Position numbers and translations under genes: made by a program | The notes under the pieces: generated by a model | What the model saw: the letters and a program-made list of their open reading frames with translations, nothing else | Told to the model about the DNA's origin: nothing | Databases searched by the model: none | Assembly (NCBI GenBank): GCA_945859605.1 | Contig: OX243819.1 | Location: 9,536,863-9,600,862, forward strand | Direction of reading: 5' to 3' | From: Lumbricus rubellus | Taxonomy: Eukaryota > Annelida > Clitellata > Crassiclitellata > Lumbricidae | Length of the DNA stretch: 64,000 nucleotides | Part shown: one piece after another, positions 23,797 through 35,500 of the stretch | Layout of the letters: every line of letters begins with the position of its first letter | Numbering within the stretch: the stretch's first letter is position 1

Positions 23797-23936
23797 CAGG
23801 GTAAGAATTGCCGTGGAGTTGGGGGTTTCAACCCACAGTCTTTCTTTGAACCCCATAGTAAAGTATGTTCTTCACATCTAAATTCCAAGTGGATCATAGT
23901 CCACCCTCCAGTTATTTTTCAACAATTCTCACACTG
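23797..23936 (-). mobile_element. Family C MITE copy
   Basis: Starts CAGGGTAAGAATTGCCG and ends CAATTCTCACACTG on the plus strand. The interior is the complement of the AAAGACTGGGGGGTTG / CCACTTGGAAT blocks found at 35517 and 44257. A clean TSD is not visible. Confidence 0.7.
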
Positions 23937-24663
23937 GATGAGAGTGGACTGAATAGATTTTCAATGTCTATATGAAATTAAACGCTGATTCGTCCACCAG
24001 GTGTCAGCACACTTTTTGCATGCCGATTATTGACTTTCGGTTTGACTATAGGGTCTTGTTTTGTGTAAATGTTTTGTCAGTGTTGTTGCGAAAATGTAAA
24101 TTATTTGCGGTACAAAACAAGGTAATCGATTATGAAAAATCATTTGTTGCAATCGCCGTCATGAGCACCTGTGTTAACGACGCCATCGTATAATCAGCAA
24201 ACCTACATGTATAGGCCTGGCCTACCCCACAATTGCAATCGTTACACTGGCTTCCAGTCGAGCAAAGAATTTCATTTAACATCTGTCTGACAGTTCGCAA
24301 AGTACTACATTTAAATCGGACTGATCGTCGACCACATCTTTAACTAACAAATCTTGTTGTCGATTTTTATGCAGATGCTTAAGTTAACTCGATCTTATAG
24401 TGCTGCACACTCGAACAGTGTTTTCACCTCCGTTCTTCTTTTGTTGTCCACGGCGTTTTTAATGAATGCCCAGATATGTGTGTTGTAAAAATTGTTTATT
24501 GTTTATTGCACATATTCAAATCGGTTGATACCACCATGAACAACTAAGTACAGCGCAACAGGAGCCAGCAAAAGCTATAATAACTATCCTGACCCCGTCT
24601 TCTTTAATTATTATTCATCAATGTTTTCAAATGTTTCGAATGTTTTATTAGCCTTTAATGTTT

Positions 24664-24872
24664 GTTTTGTTTGTATGTGCATTTGTTATAGCGCCCCTTC
24701 AAGCTCTCTCTACTCTCCAGAATGCAGAGCGGACACTGCATCGGAGTTTCACACCGAAGCGCTGAGCAATTGTGAGTGAAGGACTTGCCCAAGGTCCTTA
24801 CGCGGCGAGGTGGATTCGAACCTCGAACCTTCCGGCTACAAGGCAGCGACGCCACCACTACACCACCGCCCG
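24664..24872 (-). repeat. SINE-like repeat family A, near-complete copy
   Basis: Tail complement TTGTATGTGCATTTGTTATA, then GCGCCCCTTCAAGCTCTCTC, GGACTTGCCCAAGGTCC, GTGGATTCGAACCTCGAACC and ACACCACCGCCC. It is close in sequence to the copies at 1 and 11791 and so relatively young. Confidence 0.85.
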
Positions 24873-25197
24873 GATTTTGTTGCCCGGATTTAAACTTAGG
24901 AAGGTATAAACATGAGACTTACCACTGAAGACTTGATGACTTAAAACCTACCTTTTAAGTCTTATCTTCTAAGACTAAATCACGGCGAATCACCTACTGT
25001 AACCTAACATTTCATTGCCTTAATCTTTTAGATTTCAACCAAAGTATAGCCCAACAGTTTTTTTTATATTCCGGACTATATTTTGGTTCTGTCGATAACA
25101 CATTCACTTACCCTGAGTTGGTCACGAATCATGCGGCTACTGGTTCCACTCGATGTAACAATAATGGACAAGTTGCTTAAGCATACATGGTATTTTG

Positions 25198-25416
25198 GGG
25201 CGCGGTGGTGTAGTGGTGGCGTCGTTGCCTTGGAACCGGAAGGTTCGAAGTTCGAATCCACATCGCCGCGTAGGGACCTTGGGCAATTCCTTCACTCACA
25301 ATTGCTCAGCGCTTCGGCGTGAAACTCTGATGCAGTGTCCGCTCTGCATTTGGGAACGCCTCTGAGTAGAGAGAGCTTGAGGGGGGGGGGCTTTAACAAG
25401 TGCACATACAAATACA
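25198..25416 (+). repeat. SINE-like repeat family A, reference-quality copy on plus strand
   Basis: The cleanest sense-orientation copy. It starts GGGGCGCGGTGGTGTAGTGG (A-box region), has the B-box-like GTTCGAATCC at about 25251, the CTTGGGCAATTCCTTCACTC body, GCTTCGGCGTGAAACTC, and ends AACAAGTGCACATACAAATA. tRNA-like promoter boxes about 40 bp apart support Pol III transcription. Confidence 0.85.
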
Positions 25417-25586
25417 TGCCTAGTTGACACCAAGTTGATGCGCGCGTTGAGAAGTAAATGGCAAAGTCCTGGGATGCACTGGCTCCGCTCCACATCGGAT
25501 AATTGTGGAGCTCACAAACTCACTTAGATGATGCTTTGTGCATCAAAATAAAGACTTCATTGAAGACATTAGATTAACTCATCGAC

Positions 25587-25587
25587 G

Positions 25588-25674
<87 letters not shown>

Positions 25675-25746
25675 ACAACAACAACAGCATCATCATCATC
25701 GTCATCATCAGCGTCGTTGTTTTCGTCATCGTCATCTTTAACGTCG

Positions 25747-25844
<98 letters not shown>

Positions 25845-25845
25845 G

Positions 25846-25928
<83 letters not shown>

Positions 25929-25945
25929 AGCAGCGGCAGCATCTT
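25587..25945. repeat. (TCA)n / (CAT)n trinucleotide microsatellite
   Basis: About 360 bp of near-perfect CAT repeats with an interrupted centre (about 25672-25745) and a CAG run at the end. All frames are poly-His, poly-Ser or poly-Met and do not represent genes. Confidence 0.97.
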
Positions 25946-26100
25946 AGTTTGTCAAGAGATTTAGTCATCAGTCACAAATCACTATTGCTGCGATTGACTA
26001 TATTTTTTGCTGAGATATGCATTGCATAGTGCACACATACATACATAATTATATACACACATACTTACGAACATGCATAAATATTAGACACATACCTAGT

Positions 26101-26385
26101 GTCACATACATACATACATACATACATACATACATACATACATACATACATACATACATACATGCATGCATGCATGCATACATACATACATACATACATA
26201 CATACATACATACATACATACATACATACATACATACATACATACATACACACATACATACATACATACATACATACATACATACATGCATGCATGCATG
26301 CATACATACATACATACATACATACATACATACATACATACATACATACATACATACATACATACATACATACATACATTCACAC
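26101..26385. repeat. (CATA)n microsatellite with two CATG blocks
   Basis: About 285 bp of CATA repeats. Two blocks of CATG units (about 26161-26178 and 26285-26302) with equal spacing suggest segmental duplication inside the array. Confidence 0.97.
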
Positions 26386-26419
26386 ATACAGGGAGGCTGG
26401 CAGCTGGGTAGGCATGGCG

Positions 26420-26672
26420 AGAGACAGAGGGATAGACAGACAGACAGATAGACAGACAGACAAAGAGGGAGACAGAGAGAGAGAAAGAGAGAGAGAAAGA
26501 GACAGAGAAAGAGACAAAGACAGACAGACAAATAGAGAGACAGTCAGACAGAGGAAGACAGAGAGAGACAGAGAAAGAGACAGACAGACAGGGAGAGACA
26601 GACAGACAGATAAACAGACAGACAGATAAACAGACAGACAGATAAACAGACAGACAGACAGACAGACAGAGC
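26420..26672. repeat. (GACA)n / (GAGA)n purine-rich microsatellite
   Basis: Mixed GACAGACA and GAGAGA repeats, ending in several near-identical GACAGACAGATAAACA units. Confidence 0.95.
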
Positions 26673-26883
26673 AATAAGGGCTGAAACGGCTAGCACAGAG
26701 GCCTGTAGCCAGTAGGCCCTCTTTGAAACTGCATGACGTGGCAGTAGCTGCTGAAGATATCGATCTGCATCTGTGATGAGATGATGATGATGATGATGCT
26801 GATGCTGATGAAGTTCTGAGGTGCTGATTGTCCGAGCGCAGTTCTTCAGTGGCTGTTGCGATATTCAAGAAATGCGATTTGGA

Positions 26884-27103
26884 CATCAGCACACTGCAAC
26901 AGAGAAACAACAGCACACTGCAACAGAGAAACAACAGCACACTGCAACAGAGAAACAACAGCGCACTGCAACAGAGAAACAACAGCACACTGCAACAGAG
27001 AAACAACAGCACACTGCAACAGAGAAACAACAGCACACTGCAACAGAGAAGCAACAGCACACTGCAACAGAGAAACAACAGCACACTGCAACAGAGAAAC
27101 AAC
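26884..27103. repeat. 24-bp minisatellite, nine copies
   Basis: The unit CAGCACACTGCAACAGAGAA plus ACAA is repeated nine times with only two single-base variants (a CGCACT and a GAAGCA). Because 24 is divisible by three, several frames stay open through it. Those frames lack start context and flanking coding sequence, so I treat it as a satellite, not a gene. Confidence 0.92.
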
Positions 27104-27435
27104 ATAACCATGCCGAAAACCTACTCAAGTCACGCGAAGACTACAACCGGTAACTATTGTGTTCTGAGCTCGTGGTAATTCTATATATTTCTGTATATTA
27201 TATATATATCGTGATATAATCTATTGTATGGACGCTAAGTGCATGCTGCTCGATCGAATTCGCTCAGGTTATATTAAAAGTTCACAAGCGACATATTCAG
27301 TTTGACGTTTCCCTGCTGGACGTGAAACTGCAAAACGCCATACACATTGCTGTATTTAACTGTAGGACTACTGCAGCTGCTGCTTCTTCTGCTGCTGCTA
27401 CTACAACTATTGCTACTGCAACTGACACTACCACT

Positions 27436-27664
27436 ACTAATAGGCTACTACTACTACTGCTGCTACTACTACTACTACTTCTGCTACTACCACTATTACT
27501 ATTATTATTACTATTATTATTACTATTATTATTATCATTACTACTACTGCTATTATTATTACTACTACCACCACCACCACCACCATCACCACCATCACCA
27601 CCACCACCACTAACACTACCACTACTACCACTACTACTACTGCTGCTGCTGCTGCTACTACTAC
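27436..27664. repeat. (CTA)n / (TTA)n / (CAC)n trinucleotide tract
   Basis: Compound trinucleotide repeat. The MITE at 27665-28036 is inserted in its CTA portion. Confidence 0.93.
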
Positions 27665-28036
27665 CATAGGCGTAGGGGACATTTCAGCGTTGGGGGGGGG
27701 GCAAAAATGAGACTTTTGCCCGAAGAAAATTTTTTCGTCCGGCCGAAATCTTAAGAAAAATTTTCGTTACGTTTGCCCAAAAATTCTAACGACCTTTTTT
27801 AGTCATCCGGCCGAAATCTTCTGAAATTTTTTGCAAATTTTTGCCCGAAAGGTCTGACGACCTTTTTTGTTCGGGCAAGTCTGATTTTTCGGGCAGAAAG
27901 ACCCGGGAAAATAAAAAAGTTAAAAACATGCTAAAACTTTTTTTCTTTTTCCGGGTCTGCTTGCCCGAAAAATCCGACTTGCCCGAAATTTTGGGGGGCA
28001 TTTGCCCCCTCTGGACCCCCGTCTCCTACGCCTATG
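27665..28036. mobile_element. CATAGGCGTAGG MITE, 372 bp
   Basis: Starts CATAGGCGTAGG and ends CCTACGCCTATG. The flanks are ACTACTAC on both sides (27657-27664, 28037-28044), but the target is a CTA microsatellite, so the TSD is supportive rather than decisive. Internal CGACCTTTTTTAGTC motifs and a TTGCCCGAAA palindrome are shared with the copy at 21881. Confidence 0.8.
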
Positions 28037-28044
28037 ACTACTAC

Positions 28045-29560
28045 TGCTACTACTTCTACACTGTTACTACTACCACCACCAACAGCGGAAAGTTGTCATT
28101 CCGCGGCAGTTGCGTTGAAATGGTGTTGTCATTGAGACTTGAGTTTTTCCAAATCATCGTTCCGCTGTTTCAACTCATCAGCGTGCTTCTCTATATCTGC
28201 TGCTTCTTGATTTCTTCGTGGCTGCTTCGGATTCGTGACGTTTGGCAGAACGCTCTGACCAACAATCGTAATGATAATCTCGAAATAATTCTAAAGCCAC
28301 TAAAGTTCTACAGTTTTCAAACATTTTTAATGTTCTCACTTCTTAATAATTATGCTAATGACGAAAGATTAATTCACGCAATCAAGCAATAATTTAATTT
28401 AATGTGTAATTTAACTTAATGTGTACATAGTTTTATGAACATCAGAGTCATTCATTGAAGGTAGCAATTAGACCTGGCAGTGCGTTTTAAATATTTTACA
28501 GGAAATTTTCCAGCTAGACTGCTAGAAAGCAAAATTCCTTTGGAACGTCGTTATGGTTTCTAACGACAAAGGTTTCCGTTTACAGATCAACTTGAGTGAC
28601 ACCCAAACAGACTACCGTACACGCATTCTCTCATACAATCCACAATTATTATGCTTTCCATTTCGTATCGTATCTAAACATTTATGGAGCGCCGCTTCCA
28701 CCATAGACTGTTCAGATGCGCTTTCAGCACAGAAGTCCCCATGGGAAAAAGAAACGTCCTGAGAAAGCGAGAGGATCATGCGGGGAAGATACCAGACATG
28801 CATGAGCCTAGTCTTCAGTAGAAGAAGGAACGGCCATTCCACGTGGAGTGACCTATCACAGAAAATGCCCGGCTCTAATGAGCCAAGGCAAACCATTTGC
28901 ATTCCATATGCGCAAATCATCGGGGCTCTATGATTGTGGTATCCAAATGTTATCAATGGGCAGGACGCCTATATCATATGTACGCCACAAAGATCCCCGA
29001 TGGTTGTATACATATCTGCATTCCATTTGGAACGTAGGCTTATACGAATACCCCATCGGGATACCATAAGGTATCCATGTCGGTCGTGTATAGTCAGAAA
29101 TAAGAATACCCATGGACTCCATGTTCGCCATATGGATCATCCAAGCCGTCCTTTTTTATCTATTATAAATTGTAATTCTTGGAAAGCGAGCCAGAGCAGC
29201 GCCTCCAGTGATAGTAAGCTTTCTCTACTGTGCAGATAATGATAGGCCTACTACTGTTACCTTTGCTGTAATTTATATATATATATGATTATATGATTAT
29301 AGCGCTCATAATAAAATAATAGAGACACTTTGAGATAATGTGTAACATCTAAATTTCATCTGTTTACAAACATGTATAAGCTTACCATGTTTTTCGGGCC
29401 TAGAAAACTTCGACCCAAATAGTATCTTTTTACCTTAGGCCCTATTTATATTATGGTCAGTTGCGGTGATATGATTGCAGTGCTTTGAACACGAACAAAA
29501 AAGAGAATTGCGTTTCTTTTAGTTCCTTCTTCGTCTGTACCACACACGACGACGACTGCC
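28045..29560. other. Region upstream of catalase; family B repeat and no assignable gene
   Basis: A family B repeat lies at about 28676-28870 (GCGCTTTCAGCACAGAAG, GGCCATTCCACGTGGAGTGA, CCTATCACAGAAAATG). The 200 bp before the catalase start should hold the promoter and 5' UTR. I see no TATA box that I would call. An open frame over 28120-28390 has no recognisable domain. Confidence 0.4.
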
Positions 29561-32500
29561 ATGGGTGCAAGAGACAAAGCATCGGACCAACTGAATGAAT
29601 ACAAGAGATCGAAAACGGTATACAAAAAATATTATTTCTGGTCTTGTCCATTCATTAAAAATGCAATTTGACGCGTTCTAGAATGTTGTATCTTTACTGT
29701 TACTGTTATGTTACACGCATGCGCATCAGAGTGCATCTTCGCCAGCTGATTAAATAAAGAATCTATTTACATGTACTTACTTACTTACTTACGAACTCAT
29801 TTCATTGTCGCTTTATTAAACATCTAAAAGCGTTGCATTGCGTTGTCATCTTTCGCACATTTAGCATCATGTATAATTCGTCTGCTATTCGTCCACTTGC
29901 CAAGAAAGACTATTGAAATGTGCGGAATTCATCGGGAATTCATTCGCTCCAGAGTCAATGCATAAAGTGTAGGATGTGGCTTTGTTGGAAATTTGAGACT
30001 ATTGGTGACTGGGGATGAAAAAGAGAGAGATAGAGAGATAGAGAGAGAGAGACAGACAGACAGACAGAAAGACAGACATACAAAGATATAGAGAGACAGA
30101 CAGACAGATATAGAGAGACAAAGAAAAAGCGCGAGGAGAGATAGAGAGAGACAGACAGACAGACAGACAGAAAGACAGACATACAAAGATATAGAGAGAC
30201 AGACAGACAGATATAGAGAGACAAAGAAAGAGCGCGAGGAGAGATGGAAGAGAGACAGACAGACAGAGAGACAGACAGACAGAGAGGCAGAGGGACAGAG
30301 AGACTGAAGTGAGAGACGGAGACAGACATACATGATGTAGAGAGTGACAATGATCAGGTTGAGGATATTATCTAATGCTGATGAAACAGGGTATATACTA
30401 TATAGTGCAGGCAGCGTCTTTGATCAGTTTTAGATGATGTCATATCATTAATCTAAGAAGACTGTTCTTTGCAATGTACATGTATAGACTCCTCCTGACC
30501 AGGTCACAACATCGCTTGGTGCTCCAATCGGAAACAAGACAGCCGTTCAGACGGTTGGCCCGCGAGGTCCAGTCCTCATGCAGGACTTTGTCTACATGGA
30601 TGAAATGGCGCACTTCAATCGAGAGAGAATTCCAGAACGTGTGGTCCACGCCAAAGGAACAGGTATAGGCTTATATCTATTTCTACCGTTATATCTCTGA
30701 GATGTAAAGAGTCAATGAATGAATGAATCAATCAATCAATCAATCAATCAAATCAATTCGCTTATTTGAAGCGACAATGACCTATCTTGAATCCTTTTCA
30801 TCTCCTTGCCTTAATCACCGCAACAATTTTCAAACCATCCACAGAGCAGTCTTAATGCCTGCATGCCTGTCTATGATAGCTGGATCTTATCCGGACCGTA
30901 CCCTCCATAACTTCTATAGCGTCTTCTATCTGTCCCATACTATCACAAACGATTTTGTTTTGAAGATGACTGCATGTAACAGGTTTTGGACGATGCAGAA
31001 AGGTCGAGATAAGCCTATATCTGCCGGTTACATTTCCGCCAAGGTATTTGCGGGTAACTTTATTACCTTGATGTTGAACACTGTTACGATGAGCCTGTAA
31101 CCTACTATGGGCGACTGCATGGGAACCAATGCAGCTAGACGTTAAAGTGTTAAAATCTGAAATTTTAGGCTATGTGTAAGTTGTGCAAGAAGTTTGGGCC
31201 TACATTGAATTCTCATTTTCCTTCTATATAGGTGCGCACGGATATTTCGAGGCGACACATGACATCACCAAGTACTGCAAAGCGAAGATCTTCGAGAAAG
31301 TTGGAAAGAAAACTCCTATGTTTGCAAGATTCTCCACTGTCGGTAAAAGACATTATTTCTCGACTCTCATAATGCTACAAAGAAAGGAGGTGCATAAAAT
31401 TAATGGATATTTGAATATTTTTTACTTTTGAAAAGATGCTTGAAATCGTTAGTTAGGCTACTACGCGTATTTTGGAGTACGTCGCTTATGAAATTTGTTT
31501 ATATTCTGTGCATTTAGGCCTATTTCTGTTTCTGTTTACTTCTTGACATATTTTCGTTTATATTGATTGGATTTGTGTTCTTAATGGTAGCCTATTAATG
31601 GCAGTGTTGAATCTCTGAGGGAGCTCCCCAGGAATGAGAATTCTTCCCGTATAAAATCGAAAAGGCATTGTTCACATGCATGCACATACCGGTACGTAGC
31701 ATTCCCCAGAAAATTATGCACACAACATTTCCCACACAGAAAATTTAGACATCTTCCGTTTGCTATAAATGCCAAAAAGTCGTCAATTTTTGGTCAAAGG
31801 GTTTCGTCGGTGTCTTGCTGAGCAGTGCTGACGTCTGCTCAAAATGCCCGTTCTTCCCGCCCCTGAAACCAGAACCCTCCCCACACACACACAAAGCAGG
31901 GGCACTAGATAAACACTGATTAATGGTATCATATGATGGTGCAGACAGCATCTTTGATCAGTTCTAAATGATGTTACAGTTATTTCATGACTCTTATAGG
32001 CTACTTCGTGGAATTTTTAATTAGCCTACGCTAACAAAGTAAAAAATGCAGTTAATTTAGATAAATGTCGTAGGCATAATTATGGTATGCACAATTCCTC
32101 AGTGCAAATATGCAAGTAGGCTATATCTAAAGTTTCTCTGGAAATGACTTAAAACCGTTGTAGCTTTCTTGCGAATTGCGGGCATAGCCTATGCTGCGGT
32201 GAAGTAGATTGAGGTTAGTTAGGGCTATTATAGATGCTAGTTTCGTGAATTAGTTCTTCTGATTTCTGGCACTGTATTATTGCAGGTGGGGAACGTGGAA
32301 CTGCCGACACGGCTCGGGATCCGCGTGGATTTGCGCTGAAGTTCTACACTGAGGAGGGCAACTGGGATCTTGTTGGAAACAACACACCAATATTCTTCAT
32401 TCGTGATCCAATACTTGTAAGCAAAAATAATGCAGGCTATCTTAATTTATGTTTAACCAATTCCATTACCGACCGGGGTAAGGATTTCCCAAAAAATTTA

Positions 32501-35500
32501 GCCAACTACGCTATGGTCGGTAAAGGGTTAGGCCTATAGACTATAAGTAGGTTTACGTGGAATGCTAATTTTCTTAAACAGTAGACACGAATCATTTTGT
32601 AATCTGTTAATTAGATAAATGAAACTATATATTGCGTTGGATGGGTGATGTTAAAGGAGACACGAAGATTCAAAATGGAGTAAACTCGCGCTGAAAGTCA
32701 TCACCGGATATGGCTTGATTTTTAAAAAGAGATTACTTGAAAATACACGAGAATTCAACCCAGCAAGAGAGGAATAGGCTACACTCTTGTGGATCACATG
32801 ATTATACAACACATTTAATTTAGGGCTGTTGTTCGATTAAAAATTTTAATCGAAATTAATCGCACAATTAATTTTTTTAATCGCAATTAACTGCAAATTA
32901 ATCGCAATAGGCCCTACATTTCCTTCAAATATATTAATCTTACTATTTTCTAAGGACCCCTGAAACATAAAATTTTAATGTCTGAATGCATTTTTCTATT
33001 GCAAACATATTCAATAAGCTTTGACTTAGGTCTATTGAATTTCTGCATTTAGTTTGTTGAACAGTTTTGTATGACAGACAGAATTGAAACACTGTTCAAA
33101 TCAGTCAACTGCTCATAATCCGTTAATTTTTTCATTTGAGCCGCCTTTGATTAAAATGCTATAGCCTATAAGCCCTAGGCCCAAATGTGAAAATCAGACA
33201 ACCGTTTTATGACATCAAAATTAATGATTTATTAAGCCATTTGCTTAGGCAGACCAGTTTATTTACATTGGTCGGTTCAAGGGATGCTCTCAATGTAGCC
33301 TATTTATCAATAGTAGGCCTACTATTGAACATCATTATTTAGTGACAATGTTTCACAAGAGGTTGCGGTTCTTGCCAAACCTCGTCTCATACAGTTGTCC
33401 TTCTGTAAACATTAATTGAAACCTGGATCCATTGGTCTTACCATCTCTGCATGGAGTTCAACCAATGTAGTCTGACGGGGTTGAGGAAACAACCTTAGTG
33501 GACGATGCGATGCAGCCGATGCTCAGCCGATACTCAAATTCTTGTTTGGAATATATGCCAAAGAATGTATCACTAGTTTTAAGTATGAGGCTTCCGTTTA
33601 AAACGAATTTTTAAGCCTCTGATTCCATTTTAGTCAGATCTAATTAACGCGTGCGATTAATGCGTTAAAATTTTTAATCGCTAATTTTTTTAACGCGTTA
33701 CTCGCACGCGTTAACGCGATTAAATCAACAGCCCTAATTTAATATAATTGTTCCTGAGTTCACATGAATCGACATGATTAGACATCGCATGTTCAAATCA
33801 AGGAATTGATGCAACATGTCCGACATATGTTTCGCTAACATATTAGGAATCGGTCACCTTCTAGAGAACTTTTGCTGACGACACTGTGAACCATAGTCAA
33901 ATGTTAGCCTACATTGACTTTTCCAAGTCGCAATTCAGTGCATAAAAATTGCGATTGTTTGCAAGGAATGACTGTGTGGTCTGTGGTTTTTAGTTTCCCA
34001 GCTTCATTCACACACAGAAGAGAAATCCAAAGACTAACCTCAAGGTACATGCATGTATATTGTATAGCCGTAAGTCTTATTCATGCATAAGTCTTATCCT
34101 CGTAAACTGCAGTGTCCGCGCTTTAGTAGGGAACGCCTCTGAGTAGTTAACTTGAAGGGGCGCTTTAGACATAGAGAAATAAAAATAATAAAATGGACTA
34201 AAGCTTTAACATGAAGTTAATTTTCAAAATGGTATACTGTACAATTTTCGATATCTGAATACCAGAAGTGACAGACAACGCGACACGAGGGTGGTAGGTT
34301 CGAATCCACCTCAAGCCGCCGCCTAGGAACCTTGGGCAAGTCCTTCACTCGCAATTGCTCTGCGCTTCGACGTGAAACTCCGATGCAGTGTCCACGCTGT
34401 AGTCGGGAGCGCTTCTTAGCAGTGAGGTTGAAGGGGCGCTATATAGCAAGTGGACATACAAAGTTAACGTAAGCAATCTGTTGCGGAGAAGTCAGCCATG
34501 CCAGACATCCAGCATATAACTTGAGACATGACCAAATTTTATGATAGGCTAATTATGGCCAACAAGTTGCTCTGCAGACAGCCAGTCCTGTCAACCGGTT
34601 GTCCACGATAGAGAGTGCAGTAGTCAAGGCGGGAAACTACAAAAAAGCGAACGAGGGTAGTGGCAGCACCAAAAGTCGGAGAGCGGGAGACCACCATAAG
34701 CTGGTACAACTGGTAGTAACAGTTTCGGCATAGCAGGTTTATGCTGATTGAAAGTTATTTTTCAATATAATGCCAAGGTTCCGCACAAAAGGTGAGAAAG
34801 TAATCAAAGGAACCTCATATGCTAAGGCTTTCATATGCATTTTTGCCAAACCAGATACATTGCGTCTTGGTTTATGTACGTCTTATTCGTTTATTATGTG
34901 AACGATATGATGATTTACTGTTTGGAATATAGTGTCTCTAGTTAGCGGGATTCTTGGGATTCAATATTTTAACCTATTTGCGGACGTGCAAACTTTATTT
35001 TTTTGATTTCGTTACAAAATAGACCATTCTGATTGATTTGATTGAAAGGCGCAGCATTGGTCCACACGTGATAATGTTTGAAATGTGTGTAGGCCTATAT
35101 TATTATGTATGCATGTATAATGACATTCGTATTTGAATGATACCTGATATAGGATCCAGATATGTTTTGGGATTTCATATCTCTTCGTCCTGAGACAACT
35201 CATCAGGTATCAATCCTGTTTTCGGATCGTGGAACTCCAGACGGACATCGTCACATGGATGGATTCGGAAGCCACACGTTCAAGATGGTGAACGCCGAAG
35301 GAAAGGCTGTGTACTGCAAATTCCATCACAAGGTACATATGTACATGTATGTCAGCATGTAGGCCTATACCAGTTGCTTTCTTCGCTGGGTTTAGTCCAT
35401 ATATAGACTACCGTTTCTAGCAGACGTCCACTTATGAAATTGCAATAAAAGTTATGGCCTAACAACTAAGTATAATAGCCTATAGGGATAGAAAATTGCT

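Noticed and set aside
25198..25275. Possible genuine tRNA gene (A- and B-box-like sequence)
   Set aside because: The 3' half does not fold into an acceptor stem with the 5' end, and the sequence continues into a repeated SINE body; it is a tRNA-derived SINE head.
25587..25945. CRISPR-like regular repeat array
   Set aside because: Regularity is that of a trinucleotide microsatellite without spacers, and the genome is animal.
26049..27111. Overlapping long frames on both strands (up to 243 codons)
   Set aside because: All arise from CATA, GACA and the 24-bp minisatellite. Periodic peptides, no splice sites in phase, no domains.
28120..28390. Open frame with hydrophobic segments upstream of catalase
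   Set aside because: It continues a frame through the MITE at 27665-28036, has no family similarity that I recognise, and no splice or promoter support.
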